A stretch of DNA of 43,275 nt from a virus, in the IMG/VR virus record IMGVR_UViG_3300030104_004778, positions 1 through 43,275 of that record, one strand, 5' to 3'. Both the position numbers and the translations under genes were made by a program. Below, in pieces: positions 1 through 5,482 of the stretch (position 1 is the first letter of the stretch; the number at the start of each line of letters is the position of its first letter). The notes under the pieces are model-generated. The model worked only from the letters and a program-made list of their open reading frames with translations, made no database searches and was not told the origin of the DNA.

Positions 1-249
1 AATATGTTTTTCTAAATGAGTATGCATGTCAGTTCCGCGCGCGGCTGCTTGTTCCTTGATCCTTGTCGCTTGCTCCTCGCCCACTGACGCCTTCCACCTG
101 GCCAAAGATTCCTGCTTCTCGGTACTCTGAGTTGCAGATAGTATCGTTGTAACACTCGGTAATTTTTCTTTACCTACATCATAAGTTCTAAGTCCGTCCG
201 TCGTACTCCGAGTCGACGGCGGATAGTTATATAATTTATTCCACTTCAT
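1..249 (-). CDS. PD-(D/E)XK (RecB-like) phage exonuclease, N-terminal part, cut by window edge
   Basis: Only the first 83 residues are inside the window; the gene runs off the left edge. The visible part contains KLPSVTTILSAT (about residues 29-40), an ARWKASVGEEQA segment (about 50-61) and AAARGTDMHTHLE (about 68-80). This pattern, with SVTT, a W near a VGEE, and RGT-x-MH-x-xLE, is what I know from the N-terminus of phage RecB-family exonucleases; the catalytic D/E-x-K residues would lie downstream, outside the window. The ATG sits inside the last codons of the deformylase gene (14-base overlap), with GGAAAG about ten bases upstream. Likely role, by family: trimming DNA ends for recombination, or degrading host DNA. 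The stretch is about 48% G+C, clearly above its neighbours. Confidence 0.72.
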   Translation of the reverse strand, partial: MKWNKLYNYPPSTRSTTDGLRTYDVGKEKLPSVTTILSATQSTEKQESLARWKASVGEEQATRIKEQAAARGTDMHTHLEKHI

Positions 250-679
250 CTATTATCAACTTTCCATTTAAATGATCCATTTCATGTTGCACTACTCTTC
301 CTGGCAAATGATAAAATGTTTTATGCTGTGTTTCACCATGCTCACATAGCCATTCTAAATTAACAGATAAAGATCTAGGAACTTTAACCGTTCTACCAGG
401 ACAAGATAAACATCCTTCCATATCTCCCATTTTAATATTATTCTTAGCAGTTATAACTGGGTTAATAAACACTTGTGGATTATCTTTTTCATTACTTACA
501 TCCATTACAAACATACGTCTATTATACCCTGCCTGATTAGCAGCGAGTCCAATACCTCTTTCTTGATACATTAAATTGATCATATTTTTTATAATAATTT
601 TATTTTCATCACTTAAAGGGAATTCTACTTTTTCAGTAGGTCCTCTTAAAAAAGTATCTGGGTGTTTAATGAGTTTCAT
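236..679 (-). CDS. def: Peptide deformylase
   Basis: A 147-aa peptide deformylase, which removes the N-formyl group from nascent proteins at the ribosome exit. All three family motifs are present: GIGLAANQ (residues 42-49), EGCLS (88-92, with metal ligand C90) and QHEMDH (131-136, with H132 and H136 as ligands and E133 as catalytic base). The protein lacks the long C-terminal extension of bacterial enzymes, as is usual for phage versions. I chose the ATG at 679 because it follows GGAG at a usable distance and starts at the canonical MKLIKHPD; an upstream ATG at 730 would read through the preceding micro-gene. It overlaps that gene by ATGA and the exonuclease start by 14 bases. By family knowledge, phage deformylases are thought to support translation during infection. 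Confidence 0.93.
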   Translation of the reverse strand: MKLIKHPDTFLRGPTEKVEFPLSDENKIIIKNMINLMYQERGIGLAANQAGYNRRMFVMDVSNEKDNPQVFINPVITAKNNIKMGDMEGCLSCPGRTVKVPRSLSVNLEWLCEHGETQHKTFYHLPGRVVQHEMDHLNGKLIIDEVE

Positions 680-789
680 ATTATTAAAGCTCCAAGTATA
701 AATCCAACTATAAACCCAGCCACCGACCAAACCATTTCTTGTCTATAATACAAAGACCATACACTTAATTTCTCTTTTAGATTTTTCAT
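676..789 (-). CDS. 37-aa single-pass membrane micro-protein
   Basis: A 37-codon ORF with a perfect AGGAGGT three bases before its ATG. It begins MKNLKEKLSV, carries a short charged segment, and ends in a hydrophobic helix (about residues 20-37, AGFIVGFILGALII) with GxxxG-like spacing. Its stop overlaps the deformylase ATG as ATGA, and its start overlaps the stop of the gene upstream in the same way, so it sits in a translationally coupled chain. I do not recognise a family. A small membrane protein such as an accessory holin or a membrane-protein modulator is possible but not shown. Confidence 0.75.
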   Translation of the reverse strand: MKNLKEKLSVWSLYYRQEMVWSVAGFIVGFILGALII

Positions 790-866
790 AGACCTCCTAA
801 CGCATATAAACTTAACAAAGTCATCAAACCTAGGAAAGTAAATATAAATAAAAATATATTATTCAT
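786..866 (-). CDS. 26-aa hydrophobic micro-protein
   Basis: A 26-codon ORF, almost entirely hydrophobic (begins MNNIFLFIFTFLGLMTLLSL), that exactly fills the space between two genes. Its ATG overlaps the upstream stop and its TGA overlaps the downstream ATG, both as ATGA. Its last codons also supply the AGGAGGT ribosome site of the next gene. It could be a real membrane peptide, or a translated spacer that couples its neighbours. The hydrophobic pattern and precise overlaps favour translation; function unknown. Confidence 0.5.
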   Translation of the reverse strand: MNNIFLFIFTFLGLMTLLSLYALGGL

Positions 867-1033
867 TTAACACTCTTCTTATTCTGCCAGATATTATTAT
901 TAAATACTTTAATCAATCGGCTTAGTTCAACATTAAATTCTTTTCCAAATTTGTCTTGAAAAACAACTTGGCAATCTTCACAAGGTATCTTGTTGCCTTT
1001 CCAAATTAAAGTTATTTTATCTTTATTATTCAT
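863..1033 (-). CDS. Conserved-looking small protein, 56 aa, unknown function
   Basis: A 56-aa ORF beginning MNNKDKITLIWKGNKIPCEDC. It has one Cys pair (C18, C21) and a predicted beta-strand-like start, then a charged helix-like C-terminus. Its ATG lies eight bases inside the end of the LAGLIDADG gene and its stop overlaps the following micro-gene as ATGA. I do not recognise it. The order of polar and hydrophobic residues and the clean overlaps support a real gene in the leftward early operon. Confidence 0.6.
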   Translation of the reverse strand: MNNKDKITLIWKGNKIPCEDCQVVFQDKFGKEFNVELSRLIKVFNNNIWQNKKSVK

Positions 1034-1463
1034 TTCTATATGCCTCCAGACTTACTACATTGTCATCTTTAAATTCTGGCTCGTAATGATCTATAATCTG
1101 TTCTATCTTATGTTGTTTCACTTGAGCGAAAGGCCATAAAATTTTAGCAACCTTATAGGCATCTCTGTGACTACATCTCCAGCGCCATTGTTTTTTCCAG
1201 TGTGGTTTAGAACTAGGGGATTTGTTTTTAATATTTACTTTAACCGTTCCTACTTTTAAAATGTCATGTACCCAGCGTATGACCATCTCATCAGTCATGG
1301 ACATCTCCATCGAGATTCGCCAAACTTTATATCTTCTGGGTCTATCTTTACGTTTAGTATCCAAATATTGTTTATATTGGACACATCCTTCACCATCAAA
1401 AAGGCCAGCAATATAGGCATAATCAGCCAATTTATGGTACATATCTTTACTATTTGTTGTCAT
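1026..1463 (-). CDS. LAGLIDADG-type homing endonuclease (free-standing)
   Basis: A 145-aa protein with one LAGLIDADG motif, YIAGLFDGEGCV (residues 17-28); E25 aligns with the catalytic acid of the family and the flanking hydrophobic residues match the helix that packs at the dimer interface. One motif means it would act as a homodimer. The rest is basic (KRKDRPRRYK, KPHWKKQWRWR), fitting DNA binding. I chose the ATG at 1463 because AGGAG lies just upstream; the longer reading to 1514 begins inside the glycosyltransferase. It overlaps that gene by 14 bases. No intron or intein is evident around it, so it would be a free-standing endonuclease that spreads its own locus; a domesticated DNA-binding role is the alternative. 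Confidence 0.75.
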   Translation of the reverse strand: MTTNSKDMYHKLADYAYIAGLFDGEGCVQYKQYLDTKRKDRPRRYKVWRISMEMSMTDEMVIRWVHDILKVGTVKVNIKNKSPSSKPHWKKQWRWRCSHRDAYKVAKILWPFAQVKQHKIEQIIDHYEPEFKDDNVVSLEAYRNE

Positions 1464-2145
1464 TAGGCTCCTTAAATAAATCTTTGTATTTTCCCTTATA
1501 ACCATAGCTGCCATGATGGATTAAAGTTGAATCTATATGGGCATGTACTTTAAAACCAACTGATCTTGCTAGATCACAGAAGGACATATCTTCTCCGGTC
1601 CAACGATTATCTGTAAAATCACAATGAAAAAAGTTATATACTTTAACATCATCTGGAAAAGTCTGAACCCCTGGATCTTGTTTAATCTCTAGCTCTGGAT
1701 GTTTTTCTATAATCTTATTAAAGACTTCTCTTTTAATTAACATCATGCCAGCCGGGCCATTTAAAATTTCAATTACACCATTCACTACATTGACATTCTT
1801 TGGATCAGGTAGATTAACTGTATATCTAATGTAATTAGGATCATTCGTTTTAACTCTATAGGGTGCACAGATAATATCTTTTTGTGCAATAAGCATTTTA
1901 ATGACACACTCAGGTTCAAATTCTAAATCGGCATCAATAAATAATAAGTAATCTTCTTTACGCGTTAAGAATCTAGAAGATAAAACATTTCTCGCATAAG
2001 CCACATAAGGTGACTTCATCGTATTTAATTCAAATTTTATTCCTGCTTTCGTAATTTCTTTAACTAATTTTAACATTGAGATCATGGTATTAATTTTAAC
2101 CATGTCATAACAAGGCATTGCTATATGTATTGAAGGTTTATTCAT
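1450..2145 (-). CDS. GT-A fold glycosyltransferase (family 2-like)
   Basis: A 231-aa protein with GT-A features: an N-terminal strand (IHIAMPCYD, residues 6-14), a DxD-type metal and nucleotide-sugar site in LLFIDADLEF (D71-A-D73), the acceptor-side TGEDMSFC (about 183-190, candidate base E185/D186), and late histidines in LIHHGSYG (about 208-215). The compact single-domain size matches phage glycosyltransferases. It lies in the early operon, so DNA, a host surface component or a virion protein are all possible acceptors; the sequence does not choose between them. It starts by ATGA overlap with a membrane micro-gene. Confidence 0.82.
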   Translation of the reverse strand: MNKPSIHIAMPCYDMVKINTMISMLKLVKEITKAGIKFELNTMKSPYVAYARNVLSSRFLTRKEDYLLFIDADLEFEPECVIKMLIAQKDIICAPYRVKTNDPNYIRYTVNLPDPKNVNVVNGVIEILNGPAGMMLIKREVFNKIIEKHPELEIKQDPGVQTFPDDVKVYNFFHCDFTDNRWTGEDMSFCDLARSVGFKVHAHIDSTLIHHGSYGYKGKYKDLFKEPNDNK

Positions 2146-2228
2146 TTTGTTTTTTCTTTATCCCACATTATTAATAGACCTACCATTACTGCGTAGATTC
2201 CTATTATGATTAACATACTCCAAATCAT
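2142..2228 (-). CDS. 28-aa single-pass membrane micro-protein
   Basis: A 28-codon ORF, MIWSMLIIIGIYAVMVGLLI followed by a charged tail (MWDKEKTK). One transmembrane helix with a positively charged C-terminus suggests a type of insertion with the tail in the cytoplasm. The ATG overlaps the stop of the upstream gene and the TGA overlaps the glycosyltransferase ATG, both as ATGA. Function unknown; its place immediately before the glycosyltransferase could mean membrane tethering of that enzyme, which is inference only. Confidence 0.62.
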   Translation of the reverse strand: MIWSMLIIIGIYAVMVGLLIMWDKEKTK

Positions 2229-2479
2229 ACAAACCCCCACAGTTTCCGTGCACGTACTCCTGCAGGAGCAAAGGCTCCCGGGCTACCCTCACCCTGGTGA
2301 AGGTCATGGCTTGACGTACAGAGGCTAGCGCGAGGCTTTGCATGGACGCAGGTCCTTTTCAAATCAGTTGCTTGGTTTAAGCAGTCAATACTTTCATCAT
2401 AGTATCCATTTTTAAATAACCATGCTGCATGTAGTGACAAAATTTTATTCTTCATTGTTTTATTTATAGTACCAGCCAT
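2225..2479 (-). CDS. 84-aa protein with a GC-rich, compositionally foreign C-terminal half
   Basis: The first half (MAGTINKTMKNKILSLHAAW then FKNGYYDESIDCLNQ) looks like an ordinary helical phage protein. From about residue 38 the composition changes abruptly to Cys/His/Pro/Arg/Gly-rich, coded by a stretch of about 61% G+C full of palindromes. I chose the ATG at 2479, one base after the upstream stop, over an ATG at 2521 inside that gene. The junction suggests that a GC-rich element was inserted and became the new C-terminus, or that the tail is encoded by a structured RNA. Function unknown. Confidence 0.5.
   Translation of the reverse strand: MAGTINKTMKNKILSLHAAWLFKNGYYDESIDCLNQATDLKRTCVHAKPRASLCTSSHDLHQGEGSPGAFAPAGVRARKLWGFV
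2230..2345. repeat. GC-rich island with clustered palindromes
   Basis: About 61% G+C in a genome of about one third. Within about 100 bases it holds CGTGCACG (palindrome), CTCCTGCAGGAG (12-base palindrome), GGAGC-AAAG-GCTCC (stem-loop), TCACC-CT-GGTGA, and GAGGCT repeated directly about 11 bases apart. It codes for the odd C-terminal half of the 84-aa protein and ends next to the following micro-gene start. No tRNA fold is apparent. It could be a mini mobile element, a structured RNA, or a replication or packaging signal. Confidence 0.55.
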
Positions 2480-2480
2480 T

Positions 2481-2693
2481 TTATTTACATATACACCCGT
2501 AAAAATCACCACTACCATCATTCATGACGTGAGCGTTAAGAAATTCAGAATAGGTTGTTAACTTTAGTCTTAAAATATCGCACATCTCAAAGCAAGTTAA
2601 GATAACTTTTTCTACTATAGTGAAGTCCTTGAACATTTCTTTTGTTACAGGGATTAAATGGTACAACCCGTCTGTTAGAACTATTAATTCCAT
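2481..2693 (-). CDS. 70-aa hypothetical protein
   Basis: A 70-aa ORF with a good ribosome site (AAGGA, eight bases before the ATG at 2693). It starts MELIVLTDGLYHLIPVTKEM and ends in a Gly/Cys-rich NDGSGDFYGCICK. It overlaps the upstream 69-aa ORF by 107 bases in another frame, which is unusually long. No family recognised. It probably is translated, given the ribosome site, but one of the two overlapping readings may be shorter in life than it appears here. Confidence 0.5.
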   Translation of the reverse strand: MELIVLTDGLYHLIPVTKEMFKDFTIVEKVILTCFEMCDILRLKLTTYSEFLNAHVMNDGSGDFYGCICK

Positions 2694-2796
2694 TAGTGTA
2701 TTCCTTTATATATTGATACCACAAAGTTTTGTATTTAGGATCTTTTGTTTTTTCCCAAAGTTTAGCTACTTCATCAATCTTCTTTTGGTTCATCAT
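2587..2796 (-). CDS. 69-aa hypothetical protein with long downstream overlap
   Basis: Begins with ATGATG preceded by AAGGAAAAGAC. The first 35 residues (KKIDEVAKLWEKTKDPKYKT then LWYQYIKEYTNG) look like a conserved, charged amphipathic helix protein; the remainder is less protein-like and lies in the region shared with the next gene. A frameshift or point mutation that removed an earlier stop would explain the long overlap. Function unknown. Confidence 0.5.
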   Translation of the reverse strand: MMNQKKIDEVAKLWEKTKDPKYKTLWYQYIKEYTNGINSSNRRVVPFNPCNKRNVQGLHYSRKSYLNLL

Positions 2797-2959
2797 GTCT
2801 TTTCCTTCCCCACTTAATTATTTTATCAAATCCCGGTGTTTGTATTTCTAACTTAGCAAACGGTCTCCAAGATTCTTTAATCATATTAAGTTCTATTAAT
2901 AATATAGACCATTGTTTAGGTGATATATTATTAGAACTAATCGTTAGTTTTTTTGTCAT
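2774..2959 (-). CDS. Small conserved phage protein, 61 aa
   Basis: MTKKLTISSNNISPKQWSIL is followed by an LLIELNMIKESWRPFA helix and a charged C-terminus ending in GFDKIIKWGRKRHDEPKED. I believe I have seen this pattern (ISSNNI-P-QW, later IIKWG) in other marine phages, but I know no function. It overlaps the lipoprotein gene upstream by 23 bases and the 69-aa gene downstream by 23 bases, as part of the compact early operon. Confidence 0.7.
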   Translation of the reverse strand: MTKKLTISSNNISPKQWSILLIELNMIKESWRPFAKLEIQTPGFDKIIKWGRKRHDEPKED

Positions 2960-3086
2960 AATTATCTTTCTGTTTTGTCATCCACTTTACAGTGGTTGTT
3001 ACTGGATCAAAACCATCAAATTCGTATTTACTGCAACCGGTGAAAGCCATCAGCATCAATAATAATACTATCCAATTTTTCCTCAT
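2937..3086 (-). CDS. Predicted small lipoprotein, 49 aa
   Basis: Starts at 3086 after AAGGAG with good spacing. The N-terminus MRKNWIVLLLMLMAFTGCSK has the charged start, hydrophobic core and G-C site of a signal peptidase II lipoprotein (C18), then a short acidic and basic periplasmic tail ending KKTND. Its 5' end overlaps the zinc-finger gene by 59 bases in another frame. By size it could be the outer-membrane subunit of a spanin pair, but no adjacent matching inner-membrane gene is evident and its early-operon position argues against a purely lytic role. Confidence 0.65.
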   Translation of the reverse strand: MRKNWIVLLLMLMAFTGCSKYEFDGFDPVTTTVKWMTKQKDNYDKKTND

Positions 3087-3222
3087 CCACCTCTCCTTGT
3101 GAAGAACACACATTGCATTGAGCAACGGCTTCCTCTCTTGCTAATCGGTAAGGAATTTTTATATATCCATTACCATTACAACTTGGGCAAATTACCCTCT
3201 TAGTCTTTTTGTCCTTTTCCAT
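3028..3222 (-). CDS. Small DnaJ-type zinc-finger protein, 64 aa
   Basis: Contains two Cys pairs, CPSCNGNGYI (C12, C15) and QCNVCSSQGE (about C36, C39). The first is CxxCxGxG, the signature of DnaJ-like zinc fingers; two such pairs can bind one zinc. It lies second in the early operon, overlapping the possible RHH gene start side by 23 bases and the lipoprotein by 59. A chaperone-mimic or RNA/DNA-binding role is possible; nothing in the sequence decides. Confidence 0.7.
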   Translation of the reverse strand: MEKDKKTKRVICPSCNGNGYIKIPYRLAREEAVAQCNVCSSQGEVDEEKLDSIIIDADGFHRLQ

Positions 3223-3385
3223 TAGTTTTACCTTTATTTACTTTCTTTATTTCTTTTTCAACTAGGTATTCAATGGTCTTTGATAGTGATAAAGGCACAT
3301 CAAATATTGCTTTACTTAAAACACCGACATCACTATAAGTTTTCTTTGATAGTGAGACGTTTTTAAATTTAGTTATGTCTGTCAT
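3200..3385 (-). CDS. Possible ribbon-helix-helix DNA-binding protein, 61 aa
   Basis: First gene after a strong promoter, with AAGGAG before the ATG at 3385. KNVSLSKKTYSDVGVLSKAI resembles the ribbon strand and first helix of Arc/MetJ-type regulators, followed by a turn (DVPLSLS) and a second helix (KTIEYLVEKEIKK) in the right order and length. An early position behind its own promoter fits an autoregulator. The match is a pattern reading, not a firm family assignment; any small helical protein is the alternative. Confidence 0.5.
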   Translation of the reverse strand: MTDITKFKNVSLSKKTYSDVGVLSKAIFDVPLSLSKTIEYLVEKEIKKVNKGKTNGKGQKD

Positions 3386-3409
3386 ATTATTTCTCCTTAA
3401 TTGGGCTCT

Positions 3410-3438
3410 AATATAATATGGGATAATATATAAGTCAA
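3410..3438 (-). promoter_or_regulatory. Sigma70-like promoter for the leftward early operon
   Basis: On the minus strand TTGACT (3433-3438), a 17-base spacer and TATATT (3410-3415). Transcription would start near 3403, giving a leader of about 17 bases that contains AAGGAG before the ATG at 3385. Near-consensus boxes and ideal spacing make this a host-RNA-polymerase promoter. Confidence 0.75.
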
Positions 3439-3445
3439 GGGTAAA

Positions 3446-3688
3446 ATGAAATTTATTTTAACAATGATAATGTGTACCAGTGTATACAATGCTTGTATGG
3501 AGCCGTTCCCTATGCCTACTAAATATAATACTCATTATGAGTGTATGATAGCAGGATATGAGGAAGCTATTAAGAAAGCCAAAGAAATAGGGTCTAAAGA
3601 GGTGAATAAATATGGTACTATCATCAAGTTTTATTGTTTAGAAGAAAATATAATACTTCCCAAACCTAAACCTGAAGTCAGGACTTGA
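3446..3688 (+). CDS. Small exported protein, 80 aa, unknown function
   Basis: One of only two rightward genes in the window. MKFILTMIMCTSVYNACMEP looks like a signal peptide; cleavage near residue 16 would leave about 64 residues with Cys (in CMEP, YECM, FYCLEE) suited to disulphides in the periplasm. AAGGG lies four bases before the ATG. I recall similar small Cys-containing exported proteins in marine phages and bacteria, without known function. It ends before a stable hairpin, facing the leftward replication operon. No strong promoter of its own is seen; a weak GATAAT-like box lies at 3422-3427. Confidence 0.7.
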   Translation: MKFILTMIMCTSVYNACMEPFPMPTKYNTHYECMIAGYEEAIKKAKEIGSKEVNKYGTIIKFYCLEENIILPKPKPEVRT

Positions 3689-3736
3689 CTTTGAAGTTAG
3701 CGTGATATAAATGTCACATTATATTCACACCTTCTT

Positions 3737-3769
3737 CTTTCTGCCTCTTTATTCTTAAGAGGCAGAGAG
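3737..3769. terminator. Hairpin between convergent genes, possible two-way terminator
   Basis: CTGCCTCTT (3741-3749), seven-base loop, AAGAGGCAG (3757-3765), extended outward by further pairs including one G-T, about 13 pairs in all. It sits between the rightward exported-protein gene and the end of the leftward replication operon. The U-tract is weak on the plus strand (TCTTTATC) and absent on the minus strand, so it may stabilise RNA ends rather than terminate. Confidence 0.5.
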
Positions 3770-3772
3770 TCT

Positions 3773-3904
3773 TTATCTCCCTTGACCCACATTGGGTTTA
3801 AAACTACGTTTTTCAGACTTGTTCATGTTTTTTTTATGACGTCCAATCTTACGTTTTGTTTGTTTACGGTAGGTATTCACACCCCATTTGGGTGCTTTAG
3901 CCAT
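3773..3904 (-). CDS. Small very basic protein, 43 aa
   Basis: MAKAPKWGVNTYRKQTKRKI continues to GRHKKNMNKSEKRSFKPNVG; about one third of residues are Lys or Arg, so it should bind nucleic acid. I know this type as a recurring short hypothetical in marine phages. It is the last gene of the replication operon, overlaps the upstream stop by eight bases and ends at the hairpin. A nucleoid-like or RNA-binding role is inferred only from charge. Confidence 0.7.
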   Translation of the reverse strand: MAKAPKWGVNTYRKQTKRKIGRHKKNMNKSEKRSFKPNVGQGR

Positions 3905-4259
3905 TGGTATCTACCTTCATAGCGTATTTAAATTTATCTTTATCCACGACATGTGGAATGTAGGAAATTTTTCCATTTACTTTTTGTTCAACATCATGGC
4001 CACAAGTCATGCATCTATAAATAGAGTTGGTCCATAAACAGACTAATACTGTGGGATGCGAACAGTGGGGGCAGGTCCCATTAACTATTTCCGCGTTAAG
4101 CTGAATATTAGTGCTGACACCAGGTTCCGTAGGTGTGTTATTACTACTTTTTTTATTTTTTTTATTTTTTTTAAAAATTTCATCGTAGTTATCCTTATAT
4201 TGTTGTGTTGATATTCTTGATCTTCCATCCCAACGTCTACCTTTTTTATCTTTAGACAT
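3897..4259 (-). CDS. Zinc-ribbon protein, 120 aa
   Basis: Begins MSKDKKGRRWDGRSRIST at 4259 after AAGGA; a longer reading from 4277 is possible but lacks support. A Lys/Asn-rich linker (about 28-45) is followed by a zinc ribbon: CPHCSHPTVLVC then CMTCGHDVEQ, two CxxC knuckles about 20 residues apart, with KISYIP after it. I recognise the same order (GRRWDG-SR-ST, then CPHC, RC-TCGHDVEQ, ISYIP) from marine phages. A nucleic-acid-binding role fits a zinc ribbon with a basic N-terminus. Confidence 0.75.
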   Translation of the reverse strand: MSKDKKGRRWDGRSRISTQQYKDNYDEIFKKNKKNKKSSNNTPTEPGVSTNIQLNAEIVNGTCPHCSHPTVLVCLWTNSIYRCMTCGHDVEQKVNGKISYIPHVVDKDKFKYAMKVDTNG

Positions 4260-4468
4260 TAGTAGAGATCCTTCCATTCAGTGTTTTTAATCTTAGATGT
4301 ATCTAAATGAGGTTGTTTGATTTGGTTCTTAGGGTCTGCTTCAACCTCAGTCATAGGCTCAATAATGTCTGAGTCTACGTGCCCAATAAAAAAAGATTTT
4401 AACTTATCTTGATGTGGGGCTGGTTTAGGAACTATTACTGTCCCAGTTATGTCGATCGGTTTGACCAT
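4259..4468 (-). CDS. 69-aa hypothetical protein
   Basis: A good ribosome site (AAGGAAGG) precedes MVKPIDITGTVIVPKPAP. The rest is acidic and rich in Pro, with no recognised motif. Its TAA shares a base with the next ATG (TAATG), and its start lies within the end of the preceding small basic gene. Function unknown. Confidence 0.65.
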   Translation of the reverse strand: MVKPIDITGTVIVPKPAPHQDKLKSFFIGHVDSDIIEPMTEVEADPKNQIKQPHLDTSKIKNTEWKDLY

Positions 4469-4601
4469 GTTTTTCCTTCCTTGAGTATTTGGTTTTATCT
4501 TTTACCACACGCTGGTGATAACGTCCATCACTTAATTCTTGAGCTACTCTGTTTCTAGGTCTATTTTTCTTTAGAAAAAATGCGTATGCTTTCTTATTCA
4601 A
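4425..4601 (-). CDS. Small basic protein with TTG start, 58 aa
   Basis: The only in-frame start is TTG at 4601 because a stop lies two codons upstream; it overlaps the end of the preceding gene. The product (MNKKAYAFFLKKNRPRNRVA then QELSDGRYHQRVVKDK) carries the RxRVAxxL and FHQRVV-K pattern that I know from short phage hypotheticals, which is why I accept it despite the start codon and lack of a ribosome site. Translation would depend on coupling. Charge suggests nucleic-acid binding. Confidence 0.55.
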   Translation of the reverse strand: MNKKAYAFFLKKNRPRNRVAQELSDGRYHQRVVKDKTKYSRKEKHGQTDRHNWDSNSS

Positions 4602-4809
4602 GGATTAACTTTTTAATAGTTATAGAACCATCAATATTTTTTTCTAATTCTGCCTTAGACTTTATGCATTTATACTGCACGTTTGGCTGGTATTGACGTT
4701 CTGCCGTACGCTTGCCGCGTAAACATTGTGCCATTCCCTCCGGCTGTATTCTGTGTTCCTTAATTTCTGCCCCTACGAACATAAGAAGGGCGACCACTGT
4801 TTCGATCAT
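4594..4809 (-). CDS. Small exported or membrane protein, 71 aa
   Basis: MIETVVALLMFVGAEIKEHR is a short hydrophobic signal-like start, then QPEGMAQCLRGKRTAERQYQ and YKCIKSKAELEKN. The Cys pair in the mature part (C29, C48) could form a disulphide. I recognise the pattern KEHR-QP-GMA-CL-GKRTA-R, YKC-KSKAELE as a recurring marine phage hypothetical. It overlaps its upstream neighbour as ATGA. Function unknown; envelope location inferred. Confidence 0.75.
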   Translation of the reverse strand: MIETVVALLMFVGAEIKEHRIQPEGMAQCLRGKRTAERQYQPNVQYKCIKSKAELEKNIDGSITIKKLILE

Positions 4810-5231
4810 TGATGACCTCCATTTCCGTTAGTGTATTTCATCTCTCTAGATGCGTCTTTTAATTTTTCAATATCATTTAAAACTTTATCCATCTGTTTTG
4901 TTAAAAATTCTATGTTGACCTTGTTTAAAGCCATAGACTCAATGTGTTCACTTAATTTATCTACAGTCTTATAAAGATCTTCAATCATCATAAATTGTTC
5001 GCTATCTGCGGGAAGCGAACCAAGTTGGCCCCGCGGCCATTTGATTCTAAAATCTGTATTCTCTACTAAATCTTTTTGCATTAACTCTACTGTAGTTTGA
5101 ATTTTGTTTTGCGTCTCAATGATACCGAAATATGCCCAGGTTCCAATCGCGACCATACAGATCAACGAGGCTACCGTTTTCATAGGCATTTGCACGGCTG
5201 CTTCTTCAGAAATTTTGAGAGGTTTACTCAT
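4806..5231 (-). CDS. Membrane-anchored coiled-coil protein, 141 aa
   Basis: A short cytoplasmic start (MSKPLKISEEAAVQMPMKTV) leads into one transmembrane helix (about residues 19-38, SLICMVAIGTWAYFGII), then a long helical, coiled-coil-like part with a conserved-looking FRIKWPRGQLGSLPAD segment in the middle. The topology (N-in, large outside domain) resembles inner-membrane spanin subunits, but I also know such RIKWPRG proteins only as hypotheticals of marine phages. It overlaps the genes on both sides. Confidence 0.75.
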   Translation of the reverse strand: MSKPLKISEEAAVQMPMKTVASLICMVAIGTWAYFGIIETQNKIQTTVELMQKDLVENTDFRIKWPRGQLGSLPADSEQFMMIEDLYKTVDKLSEHIESMALNKVNIEFLTKQMDKVLNDIEKLKDASREMKYTNGNGGHQ

Positions 5232-5482
5232 TAGTTATAACTATATCCTGTGTCGCCTTGTTCTAATTTTTTAAATAGTTTTTCGTGCTGGTCCATGATT
5301 TCTTTATCAGAGTCCTGCATCTCATCCATTTGATCTTGTAATTTTTCCACATATCTTTCTAATTTTTGTACCTTGTCCATTTGTACTGCTTGAATAGTTG
5401 ACAGTTCAAAAGTTCTAGATAGACTCCAGCCTCCTAATGCAATTAGGAGTCCAACCAACATCGTTAAAATTTTTTCCATCAT
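5231..5482 (-). CDS. Membrane-anchored coiled-coil protein, 83 aa
   Basis: N-terminal transmembrane helix (MMEKILTMLVGLLIALGGWS), then an uninterrupted heptad-rich helix (VQKLERYVEKLQDQMDEMQD to about residue 75). The stop shares a base with the next start. This and the following 141-aa gene are alike in plan and may form a hetero-oligomer across the inner membrane; that is inference from topology and adjacency. Confidence 0.7.
   Translation of the reverse strand: MMEKILTMLVGLLIALGGWSLSRTFELSTIQAVQMDKVQKLERYVEKLQDQMDEMQDSDKEIMDQHEKLFKKLEQGDTGYSYN

Noticed and set aside
2158-2343. 61-codon ORF beginning MQSLALASVRQ
   Set aside because: It overlaps the 84-aa gene and the 28-aa membrane gene in a third frame and has no ribosome site; the smaller frames explain the overlaps better.
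2230-2345. tRNA gene
   Set aside because: High G+C and stems suggested it, but no acceptor stem, T-loop (GTTC) or anticodon arm in order was found.
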